From an uncultured Sutterella sp. (lineage in GTDB: Bacteria > Pseudomonadota > Gammaproteobacteria > Burkholderiales > Burkholderiaceae_F), in the NCBI GenBank assembly GCA_900764215.1, contig CAAFNI010000089.1, positions 1-6,420 on the forward strand: a DNA stretch of 6,420 nucleotides. Direction: 5' to 3'. Below the pieces are notes generated by a model that was not told where the DNA came from, did not search any database, and worked only from the letters and a program-made list of their open reading frames with translations. Shown here in pieces: positions 4,756 to 6,420 of the stretch (its first letter is position 1; every line of letters begins with the position of its first letter). The position numbers and the translations under genes were made by a program.

Positions 4756-5988
4756 ATGTCCTCCAAAATAAAAATCAGTCTGGCCTGGCAGATGATGATC
4801 GGTCTCGCGCTCGGTATCGTTGTCGGCGCGCTCGTTGATTCCTCCTTTGCCCAGACGTGGCTTCAGCCGCTCGGCGACCTCTTCATTCGTCTGATCCGAA
4901 TGGTGGTCGTTCCGCTCGTTCTGGCAACGATCATTGCCGGCGCCGCCGGCATTTCCGACACGTCCAAGCTCGGACGCGTCGCCGTCAAGGTGCTTCTCGT
5001 CTATGCCGTGACGACCGCGATCGCCGTTGCCTGCGGCCTGATCTTTGCCGGCCTCATTCAGCCGGGCATGGGGCTTGACCTCTCCACCGAAGGCCTCAAG
5101 GCCAAGGAAGTCGTGGCGCCGCCGCTCGTCAAGACGCTGCTCGCCATCGTCCCGATCAACCCGATGCAGGCCATGTCCGAAGGCTCCATGCTGCAGATCA
5201 TCTTTTTTGCGGTGATCTTCGGCTTTGCGCTCTCCGGCCTCGGCGAACGCGGCAAGCCCGTGCTTCACTTCTTCGAAGTCGTCGGCGACGTGATGATCCG
5301 CGTCACCCAAATGGTGATACTCTCCGCCCCGATCGGCGTCTTCGGCTTGATCTCCTACACGGTCAGCCGCCACGGCCTTTCCGTCCTGCTTCCGCTCGGC
5401 GCCCTCATCCTCACGGCCTTCCTCGCGACCGTCGTCTTCGTCGGCCTGATCCTGCTGCCGCTCGTGCGCTTCACCACCGGCATGTCGATCGTGACCTTCC
5501 TCAAGGGCATCTTCGAGCCGTGGCTCGTCGCCTTCACGACCTGCTCGTCCGCAGCCGCCCTGCCGGCCAACCTCAATGCCGCCCGCAAGCTCGGCTCCAC
5601 GAAGGCGATCTCCTCCTTCTCGATCCCGCTCGGCAACACGATCAACATGAACGGCACGGCCATCTACATGGGCGTCTGCTCGATCTTCGCCGCTGAAGTC
5701 TACGGTCTGCCGCTCACGATGGCCGACCAGCTCACCATCGTTCTGATGGGCGTGCTCGCCGCCGTCGGCACCGCCGGCGTTCCGGGCGCGGGCCTCATCA
5801 TGACGACGATCATCTTCACGCAGGTCGGCATTCCGCTCGAAGCCGTGGCGCTCATCGCCGGCGTCGACCGCATTCTCGACATGATCCGCACGTCCATCAA
5901 CGTAGTGGGCGACGTGGCCGCCGCCGTCGTCGTCACCAAGATGGAGGGCGACCTCAATTCCGAACCCTATGTCGAGGGCGCGGATTAA
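4756..5988 (+). CDS. Dicarboxylate/amino acid:cation symporter (DAACS, GltP/GltT/DctA-like)
   Basis: Inner-membrane elevator-type carrier that takes up acidic amino acids or dicarboxylates with Na+ or H+. The 410 residues are full length for the family. N-terminal helices lead to KLGRVAVKVLLVYAVTT (71-87); HP1 carries CSSAAALP (263-270), TM7 carries NMNGT (297-301), HP2 carries GTAGVPGAG (338-346), and TM8 carries D371, D375, R378-T379, N382 and D386. By alignment to archaeal GltPh, D375 and R378 correspond to D394 and R397, which bind the substrate amino group and side-chain carboxylate, so an acidic substrate is likely. The TM7 motif is normally NMDGT; here the Asp is Asn. HP1 reads CSSAAA instead of RSSSGT. 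The start at 4756 has a purine-rich ribosome site; the in-frame upstream extension from 4639 is Arg-rich and not family-like. It is a single gene with its own leader and terminator. Specificity (glutamate, aspartate, C4-dicarboxylate) is not settled. Confidence 0.95.
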   Translation: MSSKIKISLAWQMMIGLALGIVVGALVDSSFAQTWLQPLGDLFIRLIRMVVVPLVLATIIAGAAGISDTSKLGRVAVKVLLVYAVTTAIAVACGLIFAGLIQPGMGLDLSTEGLKAKEVVAPPLVKTLLAIVPINPMQAMSEGSMLQIIFFAVIFGFALSGLGERGKPVLHFFEVVGDVMIRVTQMVILSAPIGVFGLISYTVSRHGLSVLLPLGALILTAFLATVVFVGLILLPLVRFTTGMSIVTFLKGIFEPWLVAFTTCSSAAALPANLNAARKLGSTKAISSFSIPLGNTINMNGTAIYMGVCSIFAAEVYGLPLTMADQLTIVLMGVLAAVGTAGVPGAGLIMTTIIFTQVGIPLEAVALIAGVDRILDMIRTSINVVGDVAAAVVVTKMEGDLNSEPYVEGAD

Positions 5989-6016
5989 GGAAACCGGCTT
6001 CTTTTGAACGGCTCTG

Positions 6017-6052
6017 AAAAACCCCGGCAGCTTCCGGCTGCCGGGGTTTTTT
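6017..6052. terminator. Rho-independent terminator, probably bidirectional
   Basis: ACCCCGGCAGC (6021-6031), 5-base loop, GCTGCCGGGGT (6037-6047): a perfect 11-bp GC-rich stem followed by TTTTTT on the plus strand and preceded by AAAAA, which is a T-run on the minus strand. It lies 28 bases after the symporter stop and, in the other direction, 38 bases after the stop of the BOF gene, so it can end both convergent transcripts. Confidence 0.92.
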
Positions 6053-6090
6053 CTTGAGGATTATTTGACCGTTTCGGCGGCTTCGCCGGG

Positions 6091-6420
6091 CTACCTGCCC
6101 GAAATCGGGGTGAGCGACTCGGCCTGCACCCGCAGCGCCTCAAACGGCATGCGCACGGCGCGGCCGAAGACTTCGTAGCGCACGTCCCTTCTCAGGGTGA
6201 GCCCCCCTCGGACCTCGTTCGAAATTTCAACGCGCACGCTGCCCGTGCCGTCCTCAAAGAGGTAGACGCCGTCCTCGGGCTCCGCCGTGATGCGCCCTCT
6301 GAAGTTGACGAGCTCGTCGGCGCGGGCGTTTTTCTGAGCGGCGGCCACCGTGTCAAAGCTCACGTAGGCGTGGGGGGCCGTCCCTTCCGTCTCCGGCCCG
6401 CCCCCGGCAAAGGCCAGGGG
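6091..6420 (-). CDS. YgiW/YdeI-type periplasmic BOF (bacterial OB-fold) protein, N-terminus cut by the window edge
   Basis: The last 109 residues are visible. They match the layout of E. coli YgiW: a short linker, then VAAAQKNARADELVNFRGRI, DGVYLFEDGTGSVRVEIS, and YEVFGRAV before a final strand (LRVQAESLTPI), which together form one small OB-fold domain. YgiW has 130 residues, so perhaps 15-25 are missing. The frame is open to the window edge, and its first visible residues, PLAFAGGGPE, look like the end of a signal peptide with an AFA cleavage site. The start is therefore outside the window; a GTG at 6363 is internal and would remove the signal. BOF proteins are periplasmic and are linked to tolerance of peroxide, cationic peptides or metals, without enzymatic activity. 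The gene converges on the symporter and shares its terminator. The fold assignment is good; the cellular role is inferred from the family. Confidence 0.82.
   Translation of the reverse strand, partial: PLAFAGGGPETEGTAPHAYVSFDTVAAAQKNARADELVNFRGRITAEPEDGVYLFEDGTGSVRVEISNEVRGGLTLRRDVRYEVFGRAVRMPFEALRVQAESLTPISGR

Noticed and set aside
4741..5373. Minus-strand open frame of 210 codons opposite the symporter
   Set aside because: Asp/His/Gly/Arg-rich mirror of hydrophobic codons; no support as a gene.
6075..6088. CGGCG-N4-CGCCG hairpin after the BOF stop as a separate terminator
   Set aside because: No T-run follows on either strand; the strong stem at 6017-6052 serves both genes.

Overview
The window is a GC-rich (roughly two thirds G+C by eye) stretch of a Gram-negative proteobacterial chromosome. 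Three things suggest a betaproteobacterium of the order Burkholderiales, possibly the Sutterellaceae: the gene order xseB-ispA-dxs, a DXS closely resembling Burkholderiales DXS (for example FGTAHSSTSISAALGMA), and the mix of dicarboxylate-type, ZIP and DMT transporters. The family-level placement is inferred from memory of related proteins, not from a search. Strong third-position GC bias produces many long spurious antisense frames.

Layout. Positions 1-2497 hold a leftward operon, xseB > ispA > dxs, that leaves the window inside dxs. It encodes the small subunit of exonuclease VII and two enzymes of isoprenoid precursor synthesis: DXS makes deoxyxylulose phosphate for the MEP pathway, and IspA condenses the resulting C5 units to farnesyl diphosphate. 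A short divergent control region (2498-2661) separates it from a rightward DMT/EamA-family permease (2662-3519). That gene converges, with only 22 bases between stop codons, on a leftward ZIP-family metal transporter (3542-4366). A 389-base, comparatively AT-rich control region (4367-4755) then separates the ZIP gene from a rightward sodium/proton-dicarboxylate/amino-acid symporter of the DAACS family (4756-5988). The symporter ends at a strong, probably bidirectional terminator (6017-6052), which is shared with a leftward periplasmic YgiW/BOF-type OB-fold protein (6091-6420) whose N-terminus lies beyond the window.

The genes are ordinary housekeeping and transport functions. I see no mobile element, CRISPR array, tRNA, rRNA or defence system, and no convincing wholly new system. 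Three items merit attention. The leader of the DAACS gene can form an H-type pseudoknot that competes with a smaller hairpin, as in a cis-regulatory RNA. Two transporters carry substitutions in normally conserved ion-site motifs (NMNGT for NMDGT in the symporter; HEIPQA for HEIPHE/HEIPQE in the ZIP protein). A perfect 13-bp palindrome replaces the -35 box of the xseB-ispA-dxs promoter.
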